DNA from: Aphanomyces cochlioides
Taxonomy: Eukaryota; Oomycota; Saprolegniomycetes; Saprolegniales; Verrucalvaceae
Direction of reading: 5' to 3'
NCBI GenBank assembly: GCA_019828595.1
Contig: JAHQRK010000009.1
Coordinates: 1,798,001-1,862,000, forward strand
Length of the DNA stretch: 64,000 nt
The notes beneath the pieces are model-generated. The model was not told the DNA's origin, did not search any database, and worked only from the letters and a program-made list of their open reading frames with translations. Both the position numbers and the translations under genes were made by a program. Below are positions 53,467-64,000 of the stretch, piece by piece. Numbering within the stretch: position 1 is the stretch's first letter; each line of letters starts with the position of its first letter.

Positions 53467-55335
53467 ATGGGTATCCAAGATCTTGTGCCTGCCAACACGA
53501 CCAAGGCCAAGTCCACCGCGATCAAGGCTTTCACGCGATTTGTGACTGAAGAGAATGTAACAATGGAATACATTCAAAGTCAATTTGCCCTTGATACCAC
53601 TGGCGTGTTGATGGAACGTGTCCTGGACAAGTTCGGGTCCTACTTGGCCTTCTTGGACACCAAGAACGGCAAGCAATTGGCAAGGAACACAGTCATGTCA
53701 TACTATCGTCACGTGAAGTTATGGTTGATTGAGCTATATCAACCTAGTCCCATCATCGTTGCTAAACTACTCAAGATGGGGACTACACTTGATCGGTACT
53801 GCCTGAAGCGAGACATAGGGGGTTTTGTCAAGAAAGCAGTGGCATGTACAAAAGATCACTTACGAACCCTCATGGTCCATCAATATTCAACTCCGAAGAA
53901 TGCTACCGACTACACGGATGCGGCGTTGTTGTGCTTGTTGTGGTACCTCTTTGGCCGTGCTTCGGACTTCCCTGCGAAAGACGAACTTGACCGTTTCGGC
54001 AGGAGGTGTCCACTTTGTGCGCCTGATGAGAATGAAGACCTCCGAAGAGCAAGGGCTTTCATTATATTACGATGAAAATTACCTTGACTGCCCTATTACC
54101 TCCATTGCTGCAGCTCTTGTCATGCAAACGACTCCTGACGTCGCGCTGCTCGGCCATCTTCCTGACAGCCAAGACCAAATCCAGTTGGACAGCGTTCCAT
54201 CCATGGCGTTAATGGATTTGTTGAACGGATCCTTTGGTGCAGACTCTTCATCAGCGCCCAAAGCTGACGTTGAAGTAAAGAAGTCAGTCACACCATTGAC
54301 AGCTTTACCTGGGGTACACAGCCACATCAATCGGCTTCTTAATCGTATATGCAAGCCCTCTGGTGTTGAGGCCGAGCTGACGTCACATTCGTTCCGCCGT
54401 GGTGGATCACAACATGCAAATAGCTCGGCGGAGCTGTCTCCCCAATGGATCTTCGACCGGGGTAGTTGGAACATGACTGCGTCGGTATGCAAGAGAAGAA
54501 ATACAACATCAACTGCGAAGTTGCCACATTTCTTATGGGCTACCTTCTGCGTTCATACCCTATGTTCAAAGCGTTGTGCTCCACGGCACCGCTGGTCATG
54601 AAGATTGAAAATGCAGCCAGACTTGCGCACATTGATGTTGAAGCCTTGATCGCGTGGGGGACTCTGCTGCGGAATCACAAGACGCAACGTACCGATGCAA
54701 GTGAGAAGGCCAATTTGAACAAGTATGCTGATCAGCAGACGGACATGATTGAAGTACTTACCGAGCAAAACAAGCGATTGCTGGAGCGCATCAAACTTAT
54801 CGAAGCGGGGCTCATATCATCTTCAGACGCTGCCAAACAAGAGGTGGTCGAAAGAGGAGTGAAGCGCGATGTGGCTACTATACACAGCACATCCAATAAA
54901 GCTGCTAAGAGGCGCAGAGGTGAAACCATCATGCCATCCACGTTGTGGTTTGAATGGTTCACACTCGAACCGCGCCCGTGGAGCCAAGTCGACCATCACA
55001 GCCATCAAAGCCGACAACGACGGTCCGACATGAAAATACTTGTCGACTTCATGCGGCTCTTCATCAATGGTGGATACCGTCTGGATGAAAAGAGCGCTGG
55101 CTACCGTGATAAAGTTCTCACGTTAGGAAGAACCGCAGAGAGCAACATGGTATTATTCTTACAAGGCAAAGGGATACAAGCTAAGGCAGATGGAGCCTGC
55201 TTGAAGCATCTCCGCGTGCTGCACAGTGCTGGTGTCTTGAACGCCCACATACAGCAGTTTGACTTGCTGTTCCGCGCGCGACTTATTGAGGATCCATCGC
55301 CATCAAGCACTATCAACAAGTTGCAGCTGTACTAA
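53467..55335 (+). pseudogene. Tyrosine recombinase of a Crypton-like element, frameshifted
   Basis: The first frame (53467-54075) starts at ATGG in good context and encodes the core-binding half (KSTAIKAFTRFVTEENVTME...NTVMSYYRHVKLWL) and the first catalytic Arg in YLFGRASD (about 53955). A frame change then leads to LTVSAGGVHFVRLMRMKTSE and SLYYDENYLDCPITSIAAAL; the catalytic HSFRRGGSQHA (about 54390) and IFDRGSWN (about 54455) follow, and after a second frame change the KKYNINCEVATF part with the probable nucleophile Tyr. The last frame (54466-55335) continues into a coiled-coil and basic C-terminus (MIEVLTEQNKRLLERIKLIE, KAAKRRRGE). Two frameshifts make it inactive as written. It is not closely similar to the recombinase at 22738 (no GCR1_C domain). 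Confidence 0.75.
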
Positions 55336-55399
55336 GCATCATTATCAACTTCCTGCGTATTCTCTAAATATTTCTTGTACGTTGATCCTAGAGAGGAAG

Positions 55400-55700
55400 T
55401 CTGCATTAACGTTTACAATGTGAGGAGATGCTTAGCTTGATAGATTGTCTCTAATCGTGGCGAATATAAAGAGCCTAGATAGTAAAATGCATTAACTTTT
55501 AACATAAGAGCAAATGTTTACCATTTCATTGCATTTAATCATAGTGTCGGCGACCTAGAAAGTTAACTGCATTAAGTTTGAACGTAAGAGAAATTGTTTA
55601 CCATGTCATTGCAGCTAATCGATTGCACAGTGTCGACGGCATAGGAGAACTAGACAGTAAATAACATTAGCATTGAATATTGAAGATGAAATATTACCAT
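55400..55700. repeat. Degenerate tandem repeat (~85-100-bp unit)
   Basis: Three to four diverged units share TGCATTAA(C/G)TTT, ATGTTTACCAT and AGTGTCG(G/A)CG phrases in the same order. It lies directly downstream of the recombinase element and may be its 3' region. Confidence 0.5.
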
Positions 55701-55967
55701 TGTGAAGCATTGTAATGTGTTAATGTACCATGCGGAACCACCGCAGGATTTTCTCCACTTTTTACAGTGTGGGAAGATTTTTGATGTCAAATTCTGTACT
55801 AATTAGCCCCCACTAACTAGAAGTCGCTTTTAAACTCGGGCAATTGTGGTTAATCACACTACGCGCAACACAACAACGAAAAGACAAAAATAAGGAAATA
55901 TATTTTTGGATCTTAGCCCCCCAGCGACTCAAGCCGGGGCCTCCCCATGGTTGTCGTTCGCGGAGGC

Positions 55968-56036
55968 GTCACTGCTGTCGCTGCCACTACTGCCACTGCC
56001 GCCACTGCTGCCACTTGCTGCCACTGCTGCAAATTA
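55968..56036. repeat. Imperfect trinucleotide tract (CTGCCACTG-type)
   Basis: Runs of GCC/ACT/GCT triplets, e.g. CTGCCACTGCCGCCACTGCT. No gene around it is supported. Confidence 0.7.
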
Positions 56037-56128
56037 ACAATGCAGTGGATCCAAATATTTTTCGTTTCCGTTTCGTCGAGAGATATTTTTGTTCTAGATA
56101 TGCACCAATCAGAGAGAAGGAAAGTTAA

Positions 56129-56175
56129 TTCATCCGCATAATTAACCGTTCCTTTGTCGGTTGATTATGCGGATG
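56129..56175. repeat. Inverted repeat, ~18-bp arms
   Basis: CATCCGCATAATTAACCG near 56130 and its near-exact reverse complement CGGTTGATTATGCGGATG near 56158, separated by about nine bases; one mismatch. Geometry again resembles a recombination or fold-back site. Confidence 0.6.
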
Positions 56176-57171
56176 GTTGCTCTCATAAACCTAACCCGTC
56201 GTCGAGAGGTGGCAATTCTTCATTTTTCAATTTGCCTCGCAGAGCACACATGAATTTAGTTCGAGCGCACAACGTAACTTCGAATTTCTCGTTCTCGGCC
56301 CACAGGCCGTAAAAAGCAATTCTAAATAGCCCACAAAAGCCACCCTTGTTGATGGTTTCGAATATCGAAGCAAAAACTGCCATGTCCCATCCGGAGTACT
56401 TCTGTCAAAACATAATTAATTTTATCATACCATCAATATTTCAAGCAAGTTGTTTTCTTTCTATTGAAGTCAGCTTTATTATAATTCCTTGGACAACTAT
56501 ATTACCTGAATTTATTCAATGCTTACTGTTTGTATCGAACTTTAATATTATTGAGTGGGATATTTTCGTGTCCGAAGCAGTGTCCGAATGGTTTCATTGT
56601 CCGAGTCGTGATGGTATGGATCTGGGTAAGTTTTAGATCTTGCTATATGTGCTCACTGGTGTAGAGATCGGCGCAGTCTGCAGTCTCCCTCCGACGCACA
56701 AGGTGTCAGTCAACAAGTATGGCAGAAATCCAATAGGGTTGTCTATGCGAACTCCTCCAAGTTTGATTTCATGGCAACAATGGAGTGCACGAGAAGTTGG
56801 TCAAGACGCATTGGGAAATTCAGCCCACATGCTATCAAAACTCTGTCCGCGGCGATGGATGTGACATTGTTGTTCAGACAGGGATCACCACACGTCGCAA
56901 ATTTCGCTTTCGTGATTTTACCACAGAGTAGTGGCTTCACGATGATATGGTGAAACAAGTATTTTTCACGAAACAAATACCGTATGCCAATTTTTCACAA
57001 ATATACGAAACAAATGTTTCAAAAATGGTTCGTGAAACGCGTACCTGTATTAACTTGATTTGAAATTTGTATAATGGGCAAAAGTATTTTAAATACCATC
57101 TTTTTCACGAAACAACGTTTCGTTCCCTTTATCCGGATTTGAATAAGAGGAGTTTCAAAGACAGAGCCACC
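56176..57171. other. Stretch without a supported gene
   Basis: A minus-strand frame (56183-56383) is open but unrecognised. Repeated GTGAAACA/TTTTTCACGAAACA phrases (56950-57120) look like remains of a repeat. TTTATCCGGATTT lies at 57128-57140, about 30 bp before the next ORF. Confidence 0.4.
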
Positions 57172-59105
57172 ATGGATAACCGAGAGCGAAGCGCTCATGT
57201 GATGTCGAATCGAATTGTCCAAAATACACGCAAACAGTACGAGGGAGTCATAAATCACTTTCGTTTATGGCTCGCCAAAACTACCCCTGCCAAATCGAGA
57301 ACGATCACATTTCTTTGCCTCTAGATAACAATACCTGCTTGGAATTTCCAGCTTACATGTCTGTCAAGCGAGATTCACAGGGATTGCTGCAGTGCTATAA
57401 AGCATATCTATACCGAGGCAAAGCTGAAAGTACCCGACGATCTAAGTATATTTCCCGTAAGTCATTTCTTCTTGGTCTGGGATTAAACAAATGATTAGAC
57501 TTTGCGAGCGGCTTTAAACGCCAGGTTGCGATAGCAAATGAGGACGGAGAACTTCCTCATAGTGAAGGAAAGTCCCCAATTTCCTGGTCTGGTAAATAGC
57601 ATAACAAAAACATACATTTAAGACATAAATCACGAGTTCCTTTGTATAAAAGTAAGATTGAGTTTGCTTCAGAGATGGCGATGCATCCGTTTCTCGTGTT
57701 CTACTGGAATCTTAGGGCCAGGTCAATTTCAACAGCATCGATTAGATATGAACACATATCGTGGGGTGGTAAACTTTATCAGTATGCTAGGTTTTGACTG
57801 TTCAAAAGGAGATGCTTTGATTGTTCAATTTGACAGAGCAAACAATGATCAAGAGGGAAACTTCTCTTTTTCTAGACATGTTTATGCTAATCCTGTTCGC
57901 CCTGCACTTTGTCCTGTGTTAAGGTATGATAATTAGAGCATGATGGACAGATAATATCCCGTGTAGCTTAGCTATACTTGTATTTACACGTGGTCGTCTT
58001 ATCAAATCGACTCCTTTGTTAGTTTTCGGTGCCGGCATGAAAGAAAATTTTTCACAATGATTAAAGAAAACATGTAAGCAGTATGGTGACGAGATGTTGT
58101 CGCTGGGCTTGTCAATTTTGGACATTGGCACACACTCCTTCCGCAAAGGAGTTGCAACGGCTCTCTTGAATAGCCCTGGTGGGCCTCAATCAGTCTCAAT
58201 ATGGCTTCGAGCGGGTTGGAGCCTTGGAAATGTACAAAACAGGTATATATTTATGGGATCTGGCGGCGACCAGTTCGTAGGACGAGCTGCTACAGGTTTA
58301 TCACCCATCATCTACATTATATCTAAGTAAATGTAGGCCTCAGTGTAATAAATGAGGAAGAGTTTGCATGCCTTCCTCCCCATTTTCGTGATCTAGTATT
58401 ACAAGTCAATGACTGGGAGCGAATTCTTCCTGGTTATTCATCATGGTATGGCGAGAAGTTCAAAGCCGTCATGCCTTTCCTTTTAGCTTCGCTTATTTTC
58501 CACCAAGATTGGATTGTGGCTAATTTCCCTCCCAGTCATCCAGTTTTCTATTCCTCTGTGTGGACCTTCCCTCTATTAACAAGGCTCAAAAGTGCAGTCC
58601 TTCTTGGATTCTTGAAGAATCCTACCTCTAATCTTGTAGCCTCAGGCATTCCCCCACATGTCAACATATCCAGTAGAATGAATAAGACTGAGGCAAAACT
58701 TGATTCCATTCTTGACGAGCTCCATCACCAACAAGAAGACGTGCGAGCTGCTCGTCTTGAGCGCCAGTAGCAAGCTCCAGTCACACTGAGTATATTGACA
58801 AGTGCACTTGCTGAAATGCAAGCTCGATTACTCCAGGAAATAAGTTAGCGGTCGACACTCATTGATCAATCAACCACAAATTCGTCGGATGACTCGTCCC
58901 CACAAACGCAAACAAATTTAATCCTTGGACAGCCCATGGAGAAAAAAATTGACTTCTTTCCTGCAGTACGGGTGTTTGGTATGTGGCAATTTTGGTTTGA
59001 TGGCTGTCCAGATGGACCCATTCCCCCGTTTCGATTTTTTTTTTTAGAGGAAGCGATTTCTCGAAACCAGCTTTTTCAAAGGCAAAATATGTTATTCAAA
59101 AGATT
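57172..59105 (+). pseudogene. Second-type tyrosine recombinase element with introns
   Basis: From ATG 57172 the protein reads VMSNRIVQNTRKQYEGVINH; a one-base shift near 57285 leads to YPCQIENDHISLPLDNNTCL. GT-AG introns are visible (about 57456-57503, 57592-57653, 57925-57966). Catalytic parts: Arg in FYWNLRARSIST (about 57710), GTHSFRKGVATALL (H-x-x-R, about 58130), LRAGWSLG and QNRYIFMGSGGDQFVGRAAT (Tyr, about 58240). A Trp codon is TGA near 58058. The C-terminal part (VNDWERILPGYSSWYGEKFK, then a coiled coil and GMWQFWFDGC) runs to about 59105 with two more stops. It is a different recombinase family from both 22738 and 53467. Confidence 0.75.
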
Positions 59106-59250
59106 TTAACCTTAGCAAATTGCTCTCTACCTGAAGCGGCCAGACTCAGTTCAACTTCGAGAAATGAAATCTCCGAGCGGGGATTTTCCATTTTGAGCCA
59201 GCAGTTTCCTCAATCACAGCGACCCATCGAATTAAAATGCCACATTGAAG

Positions 59251-59475
59251 GCTCATAAATCGTCTGAAATGTCTAGTCATTCTCCAGTTTAGTAATTAAT
59301 AAATACTAGTATACTTGAGTACCACTTTCCTTTGTTCGTCAATTGCTACTCATATTGATTGTCGAAAGGGCTCGTAAATCGTCTGAAATGTCTAGTCACA
59401 TCGTAGACTAATAATGATTATGTATATCTGAGCACCATTACTTTGATCTGTCCTTCTCAAATTGATTGTCAAAGA
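59251..59475. repeat. Tandem duplication, ~119-bp unit
   Basis: GCTCATAAATCGTCTGAAAT at 59251 and GCTCGTAAATCGTCTGAAAT at 59370; both units also share ATTGATTGTC and TGAGTACCA/TGAGCACCA phrases. Moderately diverged. Confidence 0.7.
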
Positions 59476-59861
59476 ATCAAAATGGCCATGATCGACGGCG
59501 TGACAAGCTTCTAAATTGATGGACCGTCATTCAAGTCAAGAGCGATTAACTTGCATGATCGGTAGGACCGCAATCTTGTCGAATTCATCGTTGAAGTGGC
59601 AGACCAGTCTATCGTCAAAATTGTCCTTGTCGACTCGCACATATGAGCCTCAATAACTCGTACCGACTGAGGTAATAGTGGTCAAGTTGGCTTTGTTTGA
59701 TGAGCATCATGAATCAAAGCCAACATGACCAATTTGCCTCATTCAGGACTGCTTGGTGATCACCATCTTGATTCATCCATTTACCAGCTTTGGGGAGCTT
59801 GTTCAAGTGACGGAAGCGGTGACGACCAAACCCTTCATTGTGGAGTTTGTCTCGTGGAAGT

Positions 59862-60237
59862 CCATTCGAGCCTGTTTCTTGTAAATCACAGATCTTGCTT
59901 GGACATTTTTGCTTTGGACAAGCTCTTCACGGAGCGGTCTTGACGTTGGCAAGCTGACTGATCAGCAGAAATCCATTCCTGGTGCGACAAATGGTTGTGT
60001 TCAAAGATTACCCCTGTGGATTTATACATATATATATATATGTATAAATCCATTCGAGCCTGTTTCTTGTAAATCACAGATCTTGCTTGGACATTTTTGC
60101 TTTGGACAAGCTCTTCACGGAGCGGTCTTGACGTTGGCAAGCTGACTGATCAGCAGAAATCCATTCCTGGTGCGACAAATGGTTGTGTTCAAAGATTACC
60201 CCTGTGGATTTATACATATATATATATTTAAAGAGGT
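59862..60237. repeat. Recent 188-bp tandem duplication with central palindrome
   Basis: Copies 59862-60049 and 60050-60237 match base for base as far as the final AT run. The junction is a 34-bp perfect palindrome (60018-60051), GGATTTATACATATATA and its reverse complement. The second copy lacks the second half of the palindrome. Confidence 0.9.
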
Positions 60238-60885
60238 TGTCGTTCGTGTTTCGTGAACCCCCAAATAACATGAAATAATATTGGGGTCGTTTCAGCGAGA
60301 TGAAGAAGCGGGAATTGACTCCCAAACAACTGAAATAATGTTACTATTAATATTGTCAATTTCCCACAAATTTGGACTTTCCAGTCGATTTGCCGAATCG
60401 ATTTTGAAATGTCTTGTTCTCTTTAAATGTATCTTTTAACAATGATATTGAAAGGGTTGCTCCTATATCCATCAGCCACGCTGAGGATGCGCAGTTTTTG
60501 CGGAAGGAAGCAATGTTGTTGCGATTTTTGACGGTGTCAAAGAGGGAACACAAGTGAGGGCAAAAATAGAGGTAATTGATTGGCTGGAAAATAAAGTATA
60601 GCACAATCTGATTGGCTGGTCGATTCTCAAATCGATTTTCCAGGCAACTCCAAATTCGAATCGATTTGACAATACCGGTCCGCAATATTGTCATAAAGTT
60701 TTCACTTGATTTGCTCCTTCGATATAGTGAAACTAGCCAAAGTTAATACACTTTTATAATGTATATTTTCTACACATAGAAAAATGTAAATTGATAGAGA
60801 TTATCGACATCGTTTTCAAATTTCAATTAGGGCGTCAACCAACAAAAAAATTATATTTCAACTTGATTTGGGAATTTCAACAATT
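60238..60885. other. AT-rich non-coding stretch
   Basis: No supported gene. A minus-strand frame at 60356-60694 is Asn/Phe-rich and unrecognised. Confidence 0.4.
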
Positions 60886-61460
60886 CTAAAGCATGGATGG
60901 ATCACACTGAAGGTTGAATGAAGCAAGGTGCATCTTCGCAAATGTGGCAAAGATTCCTAAGTCTAAAACATTGAAATCGCGGCTATTCGCTGGTTGATTG
61001 ATAACTTGAATGTCGCCTACGACGCATGAACAAGGTTGTTCGTTCGTGGTGGAGCCATGAGGACTGGCGTTGTCTTGTTTCAATTTCACGAGCTTAACTG
61101 CTCGACGCATTTTCGTCTGAATTGCCGGTATGAAGATCATATATCGATAAGCACTAAAATCAACATTTTGGAGGACAGTGTTGCGTGCTATAAATAGCAA
61201 AGATGTGGAATCCTCGTAACTGAGTAAAAGAAGATTCATGGCATGCCAAACTCTACAAACTTGATTTGGGACCGAGAGCAAGCGCTTCACGTGATTAGAT
61301 CGTGGACACAAGGTTTCGACGGCCTGTATGTGACGAAGTATTGTCGTCCTTAGTCTTCCAGACTAGAGCGTTGTTGAACGGAGGGTCTGGCGGTCATCCA
61401 GTCCAACGTTTTTGATGGTTTGCTCGACCGCTTCTTCCGAGCGACGTTTTTTTGCTCCGC
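60886..61460 (-). pseudogene. mariner/Tc1-superfamily transposase fragment
   Basis: The minus-strand frame from 61311 contains KQDNASPHG (catalytic Asp; family form xQDNAxPH), then VINQPANSRDFNVLDLGIFA, the motif with the third catalytic Asp of oomycete mariner-like transposases (NQPPNSPD.NVLDLGFF). An upstream piece near 61360-61450 (KRRSEEAVEQTIKN) may belong to its N-terminal part in another frame. The first catalytic Asp region is not found. Confidence 0.65.
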
Positions 61461-62037
61461 AATTTCCTAGAAAAGTAATCCTTTAGAAATGTATATCCAT
61501 GAAGAATATATTTGTCGGACAAATATTAATTGTCGAGGGTTTTACATTTACGTTTCTCCGTGACGTCAGCGATGGGCGAGCCCTGCTAAATAGAGGTATT
61601 TGCTTGGGTCCAAAGAAGAGATATGTTGCGCCAATGGTAGCCTATGAGTCGTGAGATAGAGGGGATCATTGAGTTTTCCTTCCCTCCAACTGCTCAAGAA
61701 GGAGTCGGTATTCCTTTTGTCTCTCGTCGTCACCGAGATTTCGGATTTCTCTTGCTCTTGTAAGGCTTCGCAACCTAGAGTTTGGTGCGGTATACGAAGG
61801 CAAAGGGAAAGTAGAAGGACTAGTCGAGGTTGCTCGAAATGGAGTTGTGAGCCTTCACTGGGTGTGATTGCTCCTAAAACATATGCAACACTAACTTTAA
61901 ACCTTTCTATCTCAAGTCTCCCGCAGTTGTGGGCGCCAAAATACAGCGAAACAAAGCTTAGGATATGCTCTTTTTAACCAGCCAATCAAATTGGAAATTT
62001 ATCAAAAATTACAAAAATCCCGCCAATAATAAAGTTA
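61461..62037. other. Non-coding stretch
   Basis: A plus-strand frame (61669-61977) is open but unrecognised. It ends in the left flank TAAAGTTA of the MITE. Confidence 0.4.
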
Positions 62038-62265
62038 GGAAATGACTACCCCCCTATTTTGGCTATTCCCCCCCTAAAATTTATTTTTGATACATTTTTT
62101 GCCCTGGCTTCCCAAAAACCGACCACCATTTTAGAGCCCTTAACTACTGCAAACACTTAAAGTTATGGGCATCATCGCGGGAGCTCACGGTCATGCCGGC
62201 CAAAATGTATCAAAAATGAATTTTAGGGGGGGGATAGCCAAAATGGGGGGAAATAGTCATTTCCA
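62038..62265. mobile_element. MITE copy 2, 228 bp
   Basis: Same family as 14669-14891: ends GGAAATGACT / AGTCATTTCC, shared interior (CTTAACTACTGCAAACACTT, ATCGCGGGAGCTCACGG). Flanks TAAAGTTA (62030-62037) and AAAAGTTA (62266-62273) match at seven of eight bases, an aged 8-bp duplication. It carries an additional subterminal inverted GGCTA / TAGCC step compared with copy 1. Confidence 0.88.
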
Positions 62266-62491
62266 AAAGTTATTATGACAAATATTGGGGACCCGAGTAG
62301 TATGACATTAGGGTGATTTCAAGACTAATCCATTCCCATTCCCGTAAAAAATCCTCTATGTATCGATATTTTTACGGGAAGACTATGAAAACGTATTTTT
62401 CTTCCGACGGAATTCATCGATTTTACGGGAAACTTGCCGTATAAAATAATGCATTTGAAAGGTCGCTCGCATTGTTTAACATCACTCGACA

Positions 62492-63507
62492 TGGCGACTT
62501 AAAAGCGTCGTAAATGGACCAAGGAGGAAGATATTGCACTACTGCGTCAAGTGGCTGGTGTCCTGCCTTTTGCAGCAGAGAAGGGCCAAGTCACTAAAGC
62601 CTGGGGCACGCTTGCCTCAAACATTATGCTTAGTGAAGGCTTTGATCGCAAAGTTGACGGCAAAAGTCCAGAATCGCTTCATCTCTCTCGGCGATGAGCA
62701 CATAGTATTCAACACTGAGTCCAAGACACTCTCTCGTGTATCTGAGGAAGAATTGGAACGTCATACTCTTTTGGATGACATCTTATCTATCATAGATGAC
62801 ACGAAAGCTGAGTCTCTAGCAAAGACTGAAAAAGAGAAGACCGAAAATAAAAAAGCTGACTACGTTAGTCAACTACTGAGAGACAGTGCGATGAATACGC
62901 ACAACAACAGGAAATTGGAAGGGAATTCGCCAAACAAGAGCGGTGACGGCAAGCGTTCTAGCTTTGCTAGTGTTCTCGAGTTTGAGTGTGAAAGAGCAAA
63001 CGAGATGCAACAAAAACAATTGGAATTTGAAAAATTAAACTTGAGTCCGAAATACAACTGTCACGTGAAATCGGTTATGGATGATCTGGGAAGGGAAGGA
63101 GGGGGAAAGCTCGACGGGTGGTGACGGCGGCGGCTTGGGGTGGAGTCGCTTCGTCAGTAGCGCTGTAGAGAGGGGTCTAACACTTAACACGAATGTATTA
63201 TGCACTAGGGGGTAAACAGGAAGTGCTGATGTCTAGATATAAAAAGGAAGTGCTCATGTCTAGCTATTGTCCTCTTTTCTGGTCGGCAGATACAAATCGT
63301 TTAGCTATCGCGAATATCCGGATAACACGACACAACAACTCTCACTTGACCATGACAAAAGAAGAGCAGAGCGTGAAGAGCGCAAAGCAGAGCGCAATCA
63401 CCAAGCTGAAATGACCAACGCGGAGCGAATGTAACGTATTGAGCTTGCAAAGCTTGAAAGCGCCAAGCTCAAGAGTTTACTGAAGATTTTGATCGAGAAA
63501 AAGTAGA
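62492..63507 (+). pseudogene. Myb/SANT-like ORF with early stop and frameshift
   Basis: ATG 62492 is followed at codon 4 by TAA, then KRRKWTKEEDIALLRQVAGV, the W-x3-ED start of a Myb/SANT-like helix, and WGTLASNIM. A frame change near 62660 gives VQNRFISLGDEHIVFNTESK and an acidic/basic coiled region (NKSGDGKRSSFASVLEFECE, NEMQQKQLEFEKL) to 63124. A further piece (RRAEREERKAERNHQAEM, LAKLESAKLKSLLKILIEKK) lies at about 63357-63507 with a TAA inside. This composition is typical of Myb-like accessory ORFs of oomycete Harbinger/Kolobok-type transposons; that link is inferred. Confidence 0.6.
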
Positions 63508-63735
63508 CACCGTTGCAATTGATCTTTTGAGTTAAATGAACTCTATAACATGCTTACTTTAAATGTCAATGACTATCACTTTCAAATTCAAATACCCAAG
63601 TACTGTTGGTGGGGTAAAGCCAAAGTTCAAGAATATTTGGGTTCCTTCACTGTAGCAATAGTGATAATTTGGTATAAACATTGAGACGACATCTACCTTG
63701 CCAATGTTTAAGAACGTTATCTTTTGCTATAATTT

Positions 63736-64000
63736 CAGTTCTCCAAACAAAAATAGCCAAGCTAAGCGCTCCATCTTGGCTAGTGTCCATGATCTTAAGA
63801 GCACAAAAACAAGCGAGTTGCAACAAAAATAGTTTGAGTTGGAGCTTGAGTTAGAAAAATAATAGCTGTACCTTGACTAGAGCGTCATTGTATTTCAGAC
63901 CCAGGCTTCACTTTGTCAAGTACCAATTGTTTTTGTTGCGTCTTGTTTGTTTTGGCACTCTCAAACTCGAGTACACTAGCTAAGCTAAAGCGCTTGCCAT
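63736..64000. pseudogene. Two more fragments of the Myb-like ORF tail, in opposite orientations
   Basis: At 63740-63860 the plus strand reads SPNKNSQAKRSILASV and QQK-stop-FELELELEK, and at 63900-64000 the minus strand reads GKRFSLASVLEFESAKTNKT and QQKQLVLDK. Both match SPNKSGDGKRSSFASVLEFE...QQKQLEFEK at about 62930-63030. The second copy runs off the window. Confidence 0.6.

Overview
The window looks like nuclear DNA of an oomycete, most probably a Saprolegnialean water mould (Aphanomyces/Saprolegnia/Achlya type). The reasons are: protein genes split by very short GT...AG introns (25-59 nt); a fused BIO3-BIO1 biotin gene; a formin with CCDC53-like modules; Cys/His-repeat 'WRKY19-like' proteins; and Crypton-type tyrosine recombinases, MULE, Tc1/mariner, PIF/Harbinger and chromodomain Ty3/gypsy elements packed together. 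The species is inference from gene style, not from a search. No tRNA, rRNA or CRISPR array was seen.

Layout. Left arm (1-32.6 kb) is a transposon graveyard: a decayed PIF/Harbinger transposase (1.7-3.0 kb), a dead WRKY19-like copy (3.6-4.0), a complete Ty3/gypsy element with two 343-bp LTRs identical by eye and a 5-bp target duplication (4.80-11.06), an apparently intact WRKY19-like gene (12.5-13.2), a 223-bp MITE (14.67), a decayed intron-bearing MULE (15.7-17.9), and a gene with an extraordinary tandem exon/intron array (18.1-21.0) split inside exon 1 by an intact Tc1 element. Then come a dead Tc1-like transposase (21.2-22.0), a Crypton (22.7-24.8), a SET-domain remnant (25.0-25.5), and a composite Tc1/mariner-like element with long inverted arms, an almost intact intron-bearing transposase and a nested 918-bp insertion (27.8-31.4).

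Centre (32.6-52.8 kb) is a compact gene island: FOXRED1-like oxidoreductase, phosphotriesterase-like protein, BIO3-BIO1, an SLC17-like MFS transporter, formin, an AT-hook/Myb-like protein, an RMD/FAM82-like TPR protein, a METTL21-like methyltransferase, tyrosyl-DNA phosphodiesterase 1, a second intact WRKY19-like gene and two unidentified genes. For the six multi-exon genes above I traced every exon; the exon sums are whole codons and all junctions are GT-AG. Neighbours alternate strands and some converge with only 10-14 bp between stop codons. Right arm (52.8-64 kb) returns to mobile DNA: two further tyrosine-recombinase elements, a transposase fragment, a second MITE copy, recent tandem duplications and a decayed Myb-like ORF with extra terminal copies.

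The most unusual observations are (1) a gene tail built of nine tandem ~50-nt phase-1 exons each separated by its own ~40-nt intron; (2) a palindromic motif, TATCCGGATA, placed just upstream of host genes and of several unrelated mobile-element ORFs; (3) a retroelement with identical LTRs but a broken interior and a mutated RT active site; and (4) a lox-like inverted repeat in front of one tyrosine recombinase.
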